DNA of 64,000 bases from Plazaster borealis (GCA_021014325.1 JAJGQC010000535.1:1-64000); one strand, 5' to 3'; shown: positions 1-13,255, counted from the first letter of the stretch. A program made the numbers and translations. Notes: generated by a model not told the origin, from the letters alone.

Positions 1-1926
1 ACGTCACAGAAGGAACCCAGGCATGTCAGCAACTGACATTATTTATACAAAGCTGCCAATATTTGCATCTTGCAATCTGGAAAATTCTTTTACAACTGTC
101 AGGGAGATATTTGAAAATACATTCAACATAGGGAAAAAGGTTTCAATAATCAGGGAGATTTTCAAATTTGTTCATCTGAACGTGGAAAGATTGAATTATT
201 TTCAGGGGACTTTTTGCAGAATCAGGAAGATTTGGCAGCTCTTTATAATTATGTTGGTATTCCTGAAGACTATTACTTTTAAAGAAAATATTATCATTTT
301 GAGTGTATCTTTCTGAGGTCACCGTTTGAGCCGGTTTGTGAGTTTGTGAGTAATTTTTTTTCTTTTTTTCTTATTTGGAATTGAGCTTCATAATTTAGGG
401 GGTCAACTTTAGGTTCAATTGATGTGCGTCTTTACTTTTTTGTTCCAGTTGGGCAATACAAGTCACTCACAATAATAACAGCACAGAAGAAAAACAATCA
501 AACACATTCAATCTGATAACTCGTTATTCTATTCATGGATCAAAAACATCAGGAACTAAATACTAAATAAAGGTTCAACAAACGCAGCGTGATAAAAAAC
601 GTAATGACATCCATTGTTGAACAAAGTTAAATTAGATGAAATTTAAACTCATCGTTTGAAACAAATCAATTTTGTACAGACAACTTTCATAATAATATGA
701 CGTCATAAACCCAAACAGGAAAGTTAAAATACATCCAATTCACCGTACGAGGGCGCTTTCAGTGGCAAATGTTTTGCATCACAATTTCTTATTTTGACTG
801 TCTGTATGTTGTTTTCTTGTATCAATGGCAAACAAATTAAATAAATAAATAAAAACAAAATAGAAAAGAAAAAGAATAAGACAAAGTTTGTTTTATTTTG
901 CATCACGTAAATTCAGCTGGGCATACCGCCCCCCACACACAAAGTCAAAAATGTGAATTTAAAAGGAAATACATGTTGCGTCTTGATTTATTGTAATGAA
1001 AATCTTAGTGGGAAGTTATTTCAAGCAATAGTATGTTTATTACTTATTTTTGTATTAAAATAGGCTACACAATGCCTGTTCATTAAAACCTTACACACAT
1101 TGAAAACGACACGAAAGCTTAGAAAGTGAAAGTCCTGTAGGCTAATCTGATTATTTTGTTTACAATTTAGTTCAATTTCCTCCCCTAAAATCAGCAAAAG
1201 TCAAACAAACGACTTTTGTACGACTCCGGTTTCCTTTAATTATACATATTTAATATGTAATTTGATCGAGTCGCAATTAGGAAAAATCTTTACACCAAAG
1301 TGTCGATCTAATTAATTACGAACAAATCATGTTTGGAAATGAGAAATGTAATTTATTTGCTTTAAAATTTATTTAAGGGATTTCCTAAAGATTGATCATT
1401 TATTTTAAAATAAAACATCGGGTCAATATCTCCTGAAAATTCAGAAAAAAAATACGCGAAAATAAGAGAGCTGCCTCGAGTGCGTAACAAAAAGTGTTGA
1501 CGCGCCTTTACTTCCACCCATGATTTCAGAAAATCAAAAAAATCAGTTTAGCGCCCCCTGTTGTCCGTCTTTAGGTATTATGTGCTTACAAGAGCTACAT
1601 TGAGGGGCTACTTGTAAGTAGGATCTGTACTTGTGGGCTTTTCTCGTGTTGTGGGCTCATGCCCACAATGTTTAAAACAGAAAAGATTAAAGAAAAGGGA
1701 TCATAGTCACAACCTGTGGAATGCCCACTATGTCACTCTCCTAAACATGTCTGTCTGTGCAGATGTCTGTGTTTTTGACTGACTCTCTCTCTCTCTCTGC
1801 TTTAACTATGGTCAATAGTGCACGCAATAAATTAGTAAAACGTTGGATCCATGTTGTATTTCGTGTCAATAGTTTAATTAAGTTACTTTGTATTATTTAA
1901 AGATCACAGATGAGATTTTATTCACC
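1..1926. other. Upstream region, no gene recognised
   Basis: AT-rich. Only short frames without similarity, and a CT run near 1781-1798. The L1 promoter should be in the last part but no clear core element is visible. Confidence 0.4.
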
Positions 1927-1996
1927 ATGCTACCGCCACCGGGGTCTTCATCAGTAGTGCTGATGGTCCTACTAGTTTTGTCAATACAACTTCAAG
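1927..1996 (+). CDS. Leader exon L1 (signal peptide), unlike the other leaders
   Basis: ATG followed by a proline/serine start and a hydrophobic core (VVLMVLLVLSIQL), 23 codons plus one base, then a GTAGGT donor. It ends in phase 1 and joins the V exon at 5428 in frame (G+TT gives Val). The sequence is unrelated to the MVLQRM leaders found elsewhere in the window, so this unit is an older or separately acquired branch. No transcript start is visible. The ATG was chosen because it precedes the hydrophobic stretch directly. Confidence 0.6.
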
Positions 1997-2199
1997 GTAG
2001 GTCGATCTATTGTGGTGGGTGTCCGTGTATGCATTAGGGATCTACCAAATACAATACGTGTACTTGGCTACATCATACATGATACATGTAATATAATATC
2101 ATGATCATGATTATCTCTATGATTTGACGAATGGTGTATGTGGTGTGGCCCTAGTACAGCGTATTATTGGCACTATTTATGTAGGTCATTGAGGTACCT

Positions 2200-2410
2200 G
2201 GAGGTTTTCTATACCTCCTTGGGTTTTCGCAAAGAAAGATCATGTGAGACCCAACTTGCATTATTGGTTGATGACTTACAATCAACGTGTCGTTACATCA
2301 GCGGAGCCAGGCTGATCTCATAATTATGGGTTTTAGCAAAGCATTTGACACCAGAAACTCCTGGGCTAAACTCGACCACAAGCAGTGTTTTAGCTTGGAT
2401 TTGAAAAGTG
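2200..2410 (+). mobile_element. Reverse transcriptase remnant (LINE)
   Basis: GFRKERSCETQLALLVDDL in one frame and ADLIIMGFSKAFDT in the next, the motif 2-3 region of LINE reverse transcriptases. Frameshifted and with both ends missing. Confidence 0.7.
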
Positions 2411-2419
2411 GAAGTGCAC

Positions 2420-5400
2420 AAAATAGGGAGTGTAATTTTTTACACAAAAACCCCCCAACAACACACAGAGTGCAAACACAAGCACAGTACGCAAACTCTT
2501 TAAAATTACCTTGAAAATGTAACTTAAGTATGTTTATCCATTGTTTTAGAGCCCAGCCGGAAGCTTCATTTACCGATTGTATACTCTCTCATTCTCAGGT
2601 GTATTCTGCGCAGTGAATTTGGATTGCAATGTACATGTAGTCTCCTCCGAAGACGTTTTGTTGAGGAGTTCATTCTAAGAAATTAACTTGTTTGTCCTTT
2701 AGGATCAGACTTTGTTAGGACCATAAAAATCATTAACGCAACAATTACAATTTACAAATTTTGGCCAAGACATCTTTAAAATTTCACAATAATTTTGCTT
2801 TACATTAGATTTTTCTTCCTTTTCCCTCATTTTCACCTAATGATCACCCAAAATGTATTGACTGATGTTCAATGATCTTGTGTCATGGTGGCTGAAAAAT
2901 TTAAACTGAAATTTGTTTGGTTTTTATTTAAAAGAGGGACTTCCCTAAGCTTGGATTGTTCTGTTTCGTTTTGTTTTTTGCTGGACGGACTAAAATCACA
3001 CTTATAATGAGTCGCCCGCAATTGTTTTTTCCATGGGCCCGCATGTGATGTGCACATTTTGAAAAATGATGGGGGGAAACCTGAAAGCGGCGTTCGCAAA
3101 ATTGCGTGTTGAACAATCGCCATCGCCTAGTTTGTGCCTTTAATGGCAGCATTTTCATAACACATCAATGGATTCCTGAATTGAGGATGTATTATATTAG
3201 AACTTCTTTTGCATGGCGTCTTTGCAATTCAACGATCAGTACATATTCGACATTGATGACAGATCACCGAAGCACCGCATACGACGACAACGCACATCGG
3301 CGGCATCGCGGAGGCAACGTTAAAACAAGGTGTCCCCGCGCCCCCGGCGAACGTTCACTATGTTGATGGTACAAGGCCGTGTGTAGTACATAAATCCGAA
3401 GCCTCCACTACCCACTGAGCAACTATTTTTTACTCGACTTGTGAACGTGTACCTACCAAGTTGGAGTCTAGCCACACTTTTCATGAATATGAATATTATC
3501 TACAGCCAATCATAGCGTGCCAATAGATGGACTTTGGACCCTGTGGCTGGCTGCGCTACACAGACGCGTGATTTTCTGTTTTGGGTCTGTGCGTGGTAGA
3601 TAGTGCACGAGTGGTGAATGAAAGCAAGCATAAAATCTACAACGATCGTGGCCATGTCAAAAGTCAAATGTAGAAAAAAATATCCAGCTATTTCAAACCA
3701 TTTCACGAGCTATAGATTTTGTGACAAGGAAAATAGTATTGTTCTCACGACCAGAGCGGACTAAGGTAAGGTATTGACTCGCCCGCTGCTGTTTTCAATC
3801 CTATTTGGCGACCGTTTATTACGAAAAACGAAATAGGGGAAATTGAGTCAACCCTTACCTTCGAGAAGAAACCTTTTACGGTGACTTTCATTTCTTCGAT
3901 GTCGTTTTCCCTCTTCGTTTCCAAAAAAGCTTGGAAGTTTACAGATACACACGACTAAGCACCCACTCATTGGGGCGTCCATGCGATTGCGAGGGGAGTA
4001 TTGCTCCTAGGGTTAATTTTGCCTCACGTGTTACGAATTCCACATTCCGACTAAGACATAATGCGACTTTCGTCTTTTGGGGATCGGGGTCAACAATGTT
4101 GTTTATGTCTTTCTCTAATTATTAAATTCTAAAACCATTTTTGTTAAGGGACAAAATATTAATTCAGCTCATATTTCGTACTGTAGAGACACGGGAAGGA
4201 GGCCGGCCCTCTTTAATAAAAAGGAAGAGCATGTTCAAACTCCCAACCACTTTGGCTCTAGAGCTCATAATATCTCTTGATAAGGTGTTTTTCACTTCAA
4301 CTTCCGCTTTCGATTGGAAGTAAAAGTCAAATAGGGTCACACTTCGTGTAAGATTTGTACGATACACTAAGATTTTTCATGGTGCAAAGATCTTGTATGT
4401 AGCTATAATGGTTCTCAAGATATGATTTTTTTGAAACATTAAACGTTGATTTAATGTTGTGACATCATCGAAAACGTCATCATCCCAAGCCATTTGTGGT
4501 TTCATATACACACTAAGTTCTAAGTACATGGTAAGTTTCAAGTCTGAACTCTTTTTTGTTCATGAGATATAAACTTTTGAATTATGAAATTTCAACTTCC
4601 GTTTCGACCGGAAGTAAAGGTCCAATGATGTCTCACATTGTACGTGATTTGTACAATACGTCAAGGGCTTTTATGTGGTGCAAATACTTCGTATGTAGTA
4701 CATGGTAAGTTTCAAGTCTATGCGACCTTCATTTGTTTGCGAAATCTTGATGAGAAGGTTCAGTGAGAAGGACGAAGATGGTGGAAAAAACAATATAGGT
4801 TTTCGGCTGTTGGCCGAACACCTAAAAACAGAACAAAATCAAGAGGTGTTCGTGCACATATTGCACGAACACCTAACTAGTAAATAACACTGTTGTTATA
4901 ACATGATGACATCATCGGGTGTCAAACACTAAGCCAAAGATTATTACGTGTATTTCAAAAGATTGTAATGTACATGTGTACAGTAAGGCCGTGTCAAAAC
5001 TGGCAGCTACAGCTATACGGCTACGGCTAAATTTCCGCGTCATCATGCGTTGAAGAATAGGACGTCCTTAGCAACACTCTTAGCAACAGACGTAGCCGTC
5101 TGTAGTCGCCAATTCGGATACGGCCTATTTCACAATGATACATTTGTGTCGTCATATGTACTTGACCCTTGGAAGGGGAAGGGACTGCAAGCAGTACTGT
5201 TAGCAACACACAAACTTGTGTAAATTGCACATTTTTTCGGCATGTTTAAGTGTTTTAAACTACTTCTTAATTGTTGCAATAAAACAAGTAAATTTGATTT
5301 GTACACTATACAGGTGTACATGGTTTTTTTTACAGACTTTAGCAAAGTCTACACTTAGTACCGGACCATGGAATTCTTTAAATTGATATTATAATATTTA

Positions 5401-5427
5401 CTCTGTGTACATTATTTCTACTTCTAG
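2420..5427. other. L1-V1 intron, mostly unassigned
   Basis: Contains copies of the CTTCCG...CGGAAG repeat (4300, 4590), a small palindrome GTTCGTGCACATATTGCACG near 4849 and a foldback near 3760-3865. No exon fits the array phases here. Confidence 0.4.
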
Positions 5428-5793
5428 TTTCATTAGGTCAAACAGTGACAGTGAGCATGAAGCCTTTATATTACAGTAACCCTGCAACATCTTCAGCAAC
5501 ATTGACGTGTGAGTTCAGTGTAGATGATGGGACATACTCATTTTTTAATCTGGAGTGGAGAATAGATGGAACAATTGTTGCCGACTTCTATAATGGTGCA
5601 GCAGATCCACTGTACCTAAACCATTGTTCGTCATCCAGTAGCTGTACTATAACGAGAACCAGTGACAGTAGTAACTTTACCATTACTTCTTTGGATATGA
5701 CAAGAAATGAAGAAACATTCAGCTGCCTGGTGACATTTCAATTGGGGACTGACAGAAGGAACGGGGAAGACTCTGCATTGCTGGTAGTGGTTG
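5428..5793 (+). CDS. V-type Ig exon V1
   Basis: Extracellular V-set Ig domain of 122 codons, phase 1 at both ends (acceptor CTTCTAG, donor GTGAGT). The first Ig Cys is in TLTCEF, the core Trp in LEWRIDG and the second Cys in ETFSCLV. An extra Cys pair lies between them (NHC...SCTI), which other V exons of the window lack. The usual D-x-Y-x-C motif is changed to E-x-F-x-C. It joins leader 1927 in frame and could join the C2 exon at 7843 or any later phase-1 exon. Confidence 0.72.
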
Positions 5794-6399
5794 GTGAGTC
5801 AACACGTTTACATTGTACAATTGGACAGTTTTTGTTGTAACATGGAAAACAAAATAAAATTTAATACAAATAATACATGTTCAATGTACATTATAAGTTT
5901 GTAATTAATTTGTACTATTTGTGTATTAGGAACAAATGAGTTTCATGTAAGTGCGTGCACATGAAACTTACAGGACAGACATTGCTAAAAAAAGATACAT
6001 ATTGTACAGTCGATTTCCTAGTTCTGGGCTTCTTGTTTTGTTTCTGATGACATTTTGTTACATTGTTACTATTGTAGCTTCGTAAACAATTTTTGTTAAT
6101 TGCTGTCAAAATTATTTACTGCTAGTATCCATTAAGACTGCAATAGATAATACATCAGGAGTCTCTAAAATGTAAAATTAGCTAAAAATTATGTTGCATT
6201 TTGAACTGCGAAAACCAAAAAGAACCCAAAAACAAAACAAAAAACAAGCAATCATCAAATAATTTTCTTGATTCTTGTTATGTATTTAAAAACAACAACA
6301 ACATCAACGACTGTTCATTTGTTTCAATAACTAGGCCCTACACATTTGGTGCTTGATACAAGTATGTGGCACAATGTACCCCCTCATCATTCTTATCTC

Positions 6400-6920
6400 A
6401 AAAACCACGTGTTTTTGTATCAAAGTTGAAATTAAATGTTTCAAAAACTATAACTTCTAAACCACACATTGGGTTTTTACAATATATGCAAATTATGTAA
6501 CAACTTAAGAAAAGATACACAAAATGTGACCCCATTTGGCCTTGACTTCCTGTTCAAACCGAAAGACGAAATTTAATACTTGAAACAATCATAACTCCTG
6601 TACCACACAATTAATTTTTACAATCTTTACATCATAAAAAGGTCTTTACAATTTAAACAAGCGCTACACAAAATGTGACCCTCTTGAACTTCACTTCCGG
6701 TTCAAATCGGAAGTTGAAGTTTGATATTTTAATTAATCATAACTCCTTAACCAGACTTTGGTTTTTAAAATGTATACATCATTTTAATGGTCTTCAAAAA
6801 GTCAACAAACGCTGCACAAATTGTGAACCCATTTGACTTTGACTTCCAGTTCAAACCGGAAGTTGATTTTTAATAACGAAAAAATCCAACTCCTGAACCA
6901 GACATTGGATTGAAAAGGTA
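6400..6920 (+). repeat. Tandem repeat of about 150 bp, three units
   Basis: Units contain ACAAAATGTGACCC, CTTCCGGTTCAAA-CGGAAG and CATAACTCCT. The CTTCC...GGAAG palindrome recurs near 6546, 6695 and 6843. Related pieces occur near 4300, 4590, 17040, 24290 and 24445. Confidence 0.6.
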
Positions 6921-7531
6921 ACATGTCGACATTAATTCATTCACTCATAATTTGATGACATTACTCTCGAACACCTTGTTTTTGTGATGTCACAAAAACT
7001 GAATATCTAGTTATTCTTTTTGTTTTATCTTCTTTTTCCCCCTTAACCCTTCTCCAAATTAAAGATTGAAATTGAATTGAACATTGAACCATACTATATT
7101 ATATATTAACTCGCATGGTAACATGAAGATGGCCCAAATCCTTCTGGATCCTCCTTTACTGCTATGCCCTGACAGCCCAAGTCCTCCTCATTCCTTCACA
7201 ACGGTAAAGAGGATATTGAAGGAGTTGGACTAGTTAGGGTTAACAGAAAATTCTCCTCGTTTCCAACGTAAGCCAGTTGGAGTATTTTTTGCAGATTAGA
7301 CATGGTAGGTTTAAACCTTGGCCGTGAGCCACGGCTGAAAAATATGACATGGTATGCTGGAATCTCGGATTGCTCGGACTTCCCATTGAGCCGAATGTAA
7401 TGACGAACAATGGTGGCAGGCTGTCCATTCTTGGACACGTATGTCACATTTGTTTAACAACAAGACAAATGTCTGCAATCGGGAGTTACACAATAAACCC
7501 CGGAAAGGGGAAATGTTTGCGCTTAAACACA

Positions 7532-7720
7532 GGGGCGGATCCAGGATTTTCCAAACGGGGGGCGTGAAAATATTCCAAGCAGCAAAATGATAAATGAAGT
7601 TTGTTGCCCCATTTCTCCCTCCCCTTCTCTCTCTCCCTCTTTTTTTCTTTTCTCCCTCTTTTTTTTTTATATATGAAAGGGGGGGCGTGCGCCCCCCACG
7701 CCCCCCCTGGATCCGCGCCT
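7532..7720. mobile_element. Foldback element with GGCGGATCCAGG ends
   Basis: GGGGCGGATCCAGG at the left and CCTGGATCCGCGCC at the right. Between them are pyrimidine-rich tracts and a GGGGGGGCGTGC/GCGCCCCCC hairpin. It produces long spurious minus-strand frames. Confidence 0.7.
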
Positions 7721-7842
7721 GAAACATGTCATCCGACGTGAAGTGGTTAAACAGTGATTTGGAAGTACATGTACATTGTAGTAATATCTTGACATTTAAC
7801 ATTGCAGGATTTTCTTTATTTTGTGCATTATTGTATTTTCAG

Positions 7843-8173
7843 TACCAACAAACACCATAGTAATGTCAAATGGAAGCTCATCACAGGCATCTACTGATGG
7901 TAAGCCTTGATGTGGCCAGTCACATATTTCAATGCGCAGTTGCAGGCATCAATCCACAAGCAACATTCACCTGGACAGTTGGTGATGAGCCGTTGTCATC
8001 AGACAGCATTACAGAGAGCCATGATGTTGATCCTGGCACTGGCTTGACAACGAGTACAAGTAATGCTGCACTGACTCCAAACCCAGAATACAATGAAAAG
8101 GACCTCAATTGCAAAGCAGTAAACTATAAAGGTGATCCTGGAGTTATGTTTCGCCTGCTTCCCAAAGTGGCAG
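7843..8173 (+). pseudogene. C2A-type Ig exon with a one-base frameshift
   Basis: The exon opens VPTNTIVMSNGS in phase 1. The homologous reading (FQC, NPQATFTWTVG, DLNCKAVNYKGD) is in the next frame, with the shift near 7900-7910. The exon is 331 nt, while its relatives are multiples of 3 (327 or 330). Acceptor (TTTTCAG) and donor (GTTAGT) look usable. It is either a recently broken exon or an assembly/sequencing error. It is the only C2 exon close behind V1 and has no C2B partner. Confidence 0.6.
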
Positions 8174-9614
8174 GTTAGTCCAGATTGGATAATTTGATTT
8201 CTTAATTATTTTCTTCCTATAAATTGATATTATACTGTGTTCGAAACATCATTCCGGTTCTTCTCAGAACCACTTCTCCAAGAGAAATTGTACCACATGG
8301 TTATTGCTTTAACACTATATGTTATCCTATTGTACTCGGACCATGCAAAGCTTCAAAACATTTGATGGATACATCATTCAATTTCTCCATATTTTCTTCA
8401 TCTTGCTCTTACATAAAGTAAAAACCTCTGGTTGTACCCTACATTGCCATGAAACACATAATTACATGCAAAACCTGCAATTATGGGTGCATGGTTTTTC
8501 TTTGGTGTCTCCACACTCTCCATATAAATCAGACTAAAAAAACAAACTTCAAGTAATCCATTTACTATTTGAAGAAAAAAACAAACTTAACTAGAACTGA
8601 ATTTGTTAGTTACGAACAAATACTGGGGTTTTGGCTTTAACAAGGCGAACTATTAAGAATTGAATAATGTCTTGGTGACGTAATGTAGTTTGTTAATTAA
8701 TAAGTTGTCACAGTCCCGATGATGGAAATCGATTGTGGGTCAAGTTAACGAAAATGGAACCTGTCGCTTTAGGGCGCTTTTTTATAATGAAATTTCTATT
8801 ATATTTGAATTTCCAGTTTGGAACAGATGGACCGGTATAGGTTCGGGTCATGTGGGAGGATGAAATGTCATGAATGTGGCTAAAATATGTCGTAAAACTA
8901 TAAATGAAAGATAAAGTACATGTGCTGTAAAGGTACAAGTGGCACAGAGATTATATGGTTGAGACGATATACAATTTTAAATAATGAACTACCACGCCAA
9001 GGCTAAATTTATTATTAATCTATACCGCACAGACATTGAAAGGAATTGTGATGGGAAAATTCATTGAATTTACGTGGGGATAAACTGCTACTAATGTCCC
9101 CAAAACGCTTCCGTATTAAATTATTTGTAATTGTCTAAATCACCCTATAACGCGTCCGTGTTTAGTTGTCTTTACTTATCTTCATATCCCAAACGCGAGA
9201 GGGCGCTAATACAAGTCCACCATTGATTGTATTATGCCGTCGTTAGATAGACCATGGCAAAGTAGTGAACCAAATGCATAAATGTGAAGCCCAAAGGTCG
9301 GAACGATGCCACGCGTGGGATAATGGCTGTGTGTGATGTATGGCCCGTATGCTACAGCGTCAATTACTTGTAATGTACACAGACACGGCAAGATAAACAT
9401 AATTTTAGTTTTCTGTGTAAGGACAAGTCAATGCTTTTTACTGAAAACCACAAAATGAGATTGAGTTTACTTCTCCAAAAACCATTGTTGTATTTTACCG
9501 TTATTACCAGCCCACATATTTGTTTAGAGAATACTCGAGTAGTTTTGCAAATCACCTTTAAAGAGTTATAAACTTGAAAAGTGTTAAAAGCCTTGATATG
9601 AGGCCGAATTGATC

Positions 9615-9951
9615 TTAAAGGGTCTGTTTACGTTTGGTAATGACTCTGAAAATTAATGGCAATGAGAACTTACTTGGTAAGCTTTACAGCAGCTTTGGAT
9701 AGTCTAATGCTTTTCGAGAAACTTTTCACTTCGAAGTACTGCGGTCATGGAAGAATATATCACTTTGTGTTCCCCAAAAATGAATCTTAGAAGCGTTTCT
9801 GACAGTAATGTTTCTCAGATTATGTATTTCAATTGCAGATTATTCTTCCTGCGTGGACATAACTGCTCCAGATTTTCGGCAATATTTCAAAAACGCTACC
9901 CAGGATTGAAACAAACAGTGGGTTCTAATTACCAAACGTATACAATCCCTG
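9615..9951. mobile_element. Foldback MITE
   Basis: Terminal inverted repeats: TTAAAGGGTCTGTTTACGTT at the left and TTACCAAACGTATACAATCC at the right. Same family as 13847-14166. Present in copy A of the duplication and absent from copy B. Confidence 0.6.
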
Positions 9952-9965
9952 TGCGAATCCATCTG

Positions 9966-10308
9966 AAAGGAAGGGTATACCATTTGTATTTACTCCTAAA
10001 ATTACTGACCATAAAACATACTATGTAAAGAGCACTTGAGAACTGCTGATTATTATAAAACTTTGTTAGAAACGACACCCTTTGAAGTATGTAGTTTAGG
10101 AGAAATAGGTGGTTTTTTTCAACAAAATATTTGAATCTGTGAAAGGCTTCAGGCATGAAGCCTTTCTCAGGCATTTAAAAGCACATGATTCTGCAACAAG
10201 GGTGTTTTTTCTTTCATTATTTTCTTGCAATTTCGATGACCAATTAAGTCCAAATTTTCACAGGTTTGTTATTTGACAATTACCAAAAGCATACCTTGCC
10301 TTTAAACT
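9966..10308. mobile_element. Foldback MITE (TTTGGTAAT family)
   Basis: Left end AAAGGAAGGGTATACC, right end GGTATGC-like in inverse (TTACCAAAAGCATACC). Includes the hairpin GGCTTCAGGCATGAAGCC near 10146. A collinear copy lies at 42275-42648, so it predates the segmental duplication. Confidence 0.6.
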
Positions 10309-12449
10309 GCCAAGTAAAGTGTGATGTCACAATATAAATCACCATGGTAATGTAGACGACCCATCTTAAGATGGATCTTAGTGCTTAATGAAATTGACCT
10401 CTGTCCCTTCCAAGGAGGCAACGGTGAAATGTTCATTTTTGTCCTTTTATAGTGGTGCCCTTTTGTAAGGAAACATTTGCCTTGCCCTTTACAAGAACAA
10501 ATCTCAGACTTTGACCGTTTTTTATTTCATTAGCTATTTCTTTTTGTTTACGCAGGGTGAACCAAATCATTACAACTTTAAAACCATCCATGGTAAAACG
10601 GCTGGTCTCCAGTATATTACAAACAATAAAGAAGTGTGTAAATGTATGATACAAACTTAGTGTATAATTGACTATAATTGGTTTGGAATGATAAACTATG
10701 CCAGTTTGAAATGATGTGGTAACCTACACTGTTGTTCTATTACATAACCTTTAGCTTTTGAATAGTTTGTCAACTCCATTGAACGTTTTGACGATCTTCA
10801 TTCGTTCTGTCTTTGTTATGTTTGTCCGACGTTCTAGTTCCTGCTTTCGTTCTGTTTGTTTGTCCTCCCTGCATCTCACCACAAAAGCACAAGCCTAAAA
10901 GCTTCTAGAAGATGCCTCCACTCTTAATTAATGTTCTGCCGTGTAAAAATGCCTTTTTTGGTTACTTCTTTAAATTAACGTTTTGGCTACATGTACTGTT
11001 TGGAAATTTTAAAGAGTATAAAAATAAATGTGAGTTTAAATTGAAAAAAAGGAATTGATTAAAGTCAACACAATGATTGAATTTCAGATGGAAAAGTCAA
11101 CTCGTCATCTTATAAGCCATGTCTCTACAAGGGTTTTCTTTTATTCGGACACTTACATGTTACAATAAAGACTGTCATATTACTTAATTACATCACATTA
11201 ACAACATAACTGTACATGTACGTAATTGTCATTTAATTATGATTAACAATGTAGTAATTATGAGGGGTGACAAAATAATGGTAGTCTACAATAAAGCGTA
11301 ATTTCAGACATAATGTCAACTTGGTGTATGTTTGACCTTTTAACTATGACCTTCTAACAGCTGGGGCCAATTTCATAAAGCCTGTAAAAGAATGGTATGG
11401 GATGCGTGTGCGGCTCGGAAAAAATGTTGATGACGTCATCATTCTTTGTGGTAAATTTCAGGGTACTCGCACAAAAAGAAAGGTGGTTTCAGCTGTGGGC
11501 AGAAACCCCCGGTAAAGAGAGTGTCCAGAAAGAAGTAATTAAATCCCATGGGCAGATCAAGGAACTTCGATTATTTAAAGCTAGGGTCATACCTTTAAAT
11601 ATGACTCTGAAAAGAAATTGTGTATTATCCAAAAACCTACCTGTATGGTAATGGTTGTCAGTAAGCATCCTGCAAAATTATTTTATCCGAAGTAACCCCA
11701 TTGATAAGATATCAATAAAAGTGTGTCAAAGAATTTGAATCTCCAAAGATTGCCTAAAAGCGACTTTGGGGAATTTCCGTGGTGTCCGTTTGATGCTGCC
11801 CTCAATACGGCCATATACGGTTGGTACCCACTAAACGTGGATGGATTCAACGTTCTTGGTGAAAATACCATGACAATTTTGGAGTGTTTTCTCAACAAAT
11901 TGACACTGTATTCAACCGAAACTTCCACAAGTGACTTTTATTGTATCCTTCTTGATACCTTTGCCTATAATTCAACATTACGTGGACTAAAACCATACGA
12001 TGATCCCACAGACACGAACACATTTGCATTCGTATGGGTGCAATGGTTTCGGCCAACGGGGAAAAAAGAGATGGACATTGGGGAGGGGGCAAATGGGGAG
12101 CAAAACAAGTAACTGGTGGATTCCCCCCCCCCCCCGTTGCGTCGACGCTTAGCAACTTTTGTTATTCAGATCAGGAGACTTGCTAAGTACCGCGATAATA
12201 GGGGAACCCACCATATATTTTTCAAGTGTGAAGAAAATTCGTTGACGCATTGTCAGCTTTTCTTGGTTGTCGACTGAACAAAACTAATTATAAGAGATAA
12301 GTTAACCTTGCCGTCTGTTGAATTCGTTATCAAAATCATCTTCGTTCGGCTTCGGTTTGTAAAGTTACCCAACAAAATTAAGTAACATATAAACTTCTGA
12401 ATGAGTCGAACGTTCACAAGTGGAACGGTTGACCGATCTTTGAACTGTT

Positions 12450-12754
12450 ATTAAATTGTTGATTATGATCAAAACACCATACGTGTACATGGACTTGTAC
12501 GTCGGCACTCAATGTGAAGCTTGACATGCTAGATTACAGCAAAATATGTTCCCAAATGAGGAAGTAACTTCCATTGTATGTATACTGCGCTGCAAATTTG
12601 AATAAATGGATTTATTGTACTTTCAATTCATAGTCTTTCAAAGCAGGAAATGAACGTGATATTTATTAGGATCTCGTGTTACAACTAATTTGACATTATC
12701 AACTAAGCTGACAATTGGGACCACACTCGCCCCATAGTATGGTTTACATTCATT
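12450..12754 (+). promoter_or_regulatory. Shared upstream module of leader L2
   Basis: Part of the upstream sequence common to eight MVLQRM leaders. GGAAGT (ETS core) at 12560-12565 and ACCACA (RUNX core) at 12720-12725, 30 bp before the ATG. Promoter function is inferred from conservation among copies. Confidence 0.5.
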
Positions 12755-12818
12755 ATGGTTTTGCAGCGCATGAAGATGTCAGGACAATTACTGTTCATCG
12801 TTGGAATACTGTTTAAAA
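12755..12818 (+). CDS. Leader exon L2 (MVLQRM type signal peptide)
   Basis: 64 nt: ATG, a short basic head (MVLQRMKMSG), a hydrophobic core (LLFIVGILF), and one base of the next codon before a perfect GTAAGT donor. It joins V2 at 13459 (A+CG gives Thr). A second in-frame ATG at codon 6 could also serve as the start, since in sister leaders only that one is always kept. It lies at the 3' end of the duplicated block 9395-12830. Confidence 0.75.
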
Positions 12819-13079
12819 GTAAGTTATTATGAGTGAACATTTTAAATGCAGAATTTTTTTTAACGAAAACGGTCATTCCTTTTTTACGAACAACTTATAG
12901 TTACAATAATAATGACATCTATAGCAGCTGTGTCCACAAATTTAAAGTGCTCATGGCACTGGCTCCCGTAACACAGTTCCTCATTTGGAGGCTACCCTTA
13001 ATGCAAGTGGAAAGAAAGGTGAACAGTGGGGTACTGCATAAAAACAGCAGCAGACTGAACAATAACTCCAAAGTCTCTA

Positions 13080-13255
13080 CACTCTAAGAGCTCCCGGGTC
13101 AGAATTGACCCGGCTTCCGGGTCCCAGGGTGCCTGAAACATTTCCGGGTCAGGCTCTGGCTGACCTGGAAAGTGGTTAACGGATGGGATTTTAAACCGAA
13201 TTATGCGCCAGTTTGACCCTATTCAGGGTCTTTTTGACACAGATTCATTGATGCT
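13080..13255. mobile_element. MITE with TCCCGGGTCAGAATTGACCC end
   Basis: Left end CACTCTAAGAGCTCCCGGGT and following GGGTC repeats. The right end is missing. Related copies: 33108-33170, 38148-38335, 48988-49187. Confidence 0.55.

Larger units (their letters stand above)
9395..12830 (+). repeat. Segmental duplication copy A (upstream of L2)
   Basis: Collinear with 42010-45190 for over 3 kb, for example the GACAAGTCAATG, CCACAAAATGAGATTGAG and GTGTGATGTCACAAT segments, through to the leader exon. Copy A has an extra foldback element (9615-9951). No coding exon other than the leader lies within it. Confidence 0.75.

Noticed and set aside
23..316. Plus-strand frame of 97 codons at the window start
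   Set aside because: No recognisable domain, AT-rich composition and no splice context.
3106..3366. Plus-strand frame of 86 codons in the L1-V1 intron
   Set aside because: No similarity to Ig or other domains and no splice sites of phase 1.
7311..7802. Minus-strand frame of 163 codons
   Set aside because: Crosses the GGCGGATCCAGG foldback element and is low-complexity Arg/Gly; no domain seen.
11723..12112. Plus-strand frame of 129 codons before L2
   Set aside because: The homologous blocks before L3 and L6 do not keep this frame, so it is not conserved as protein.
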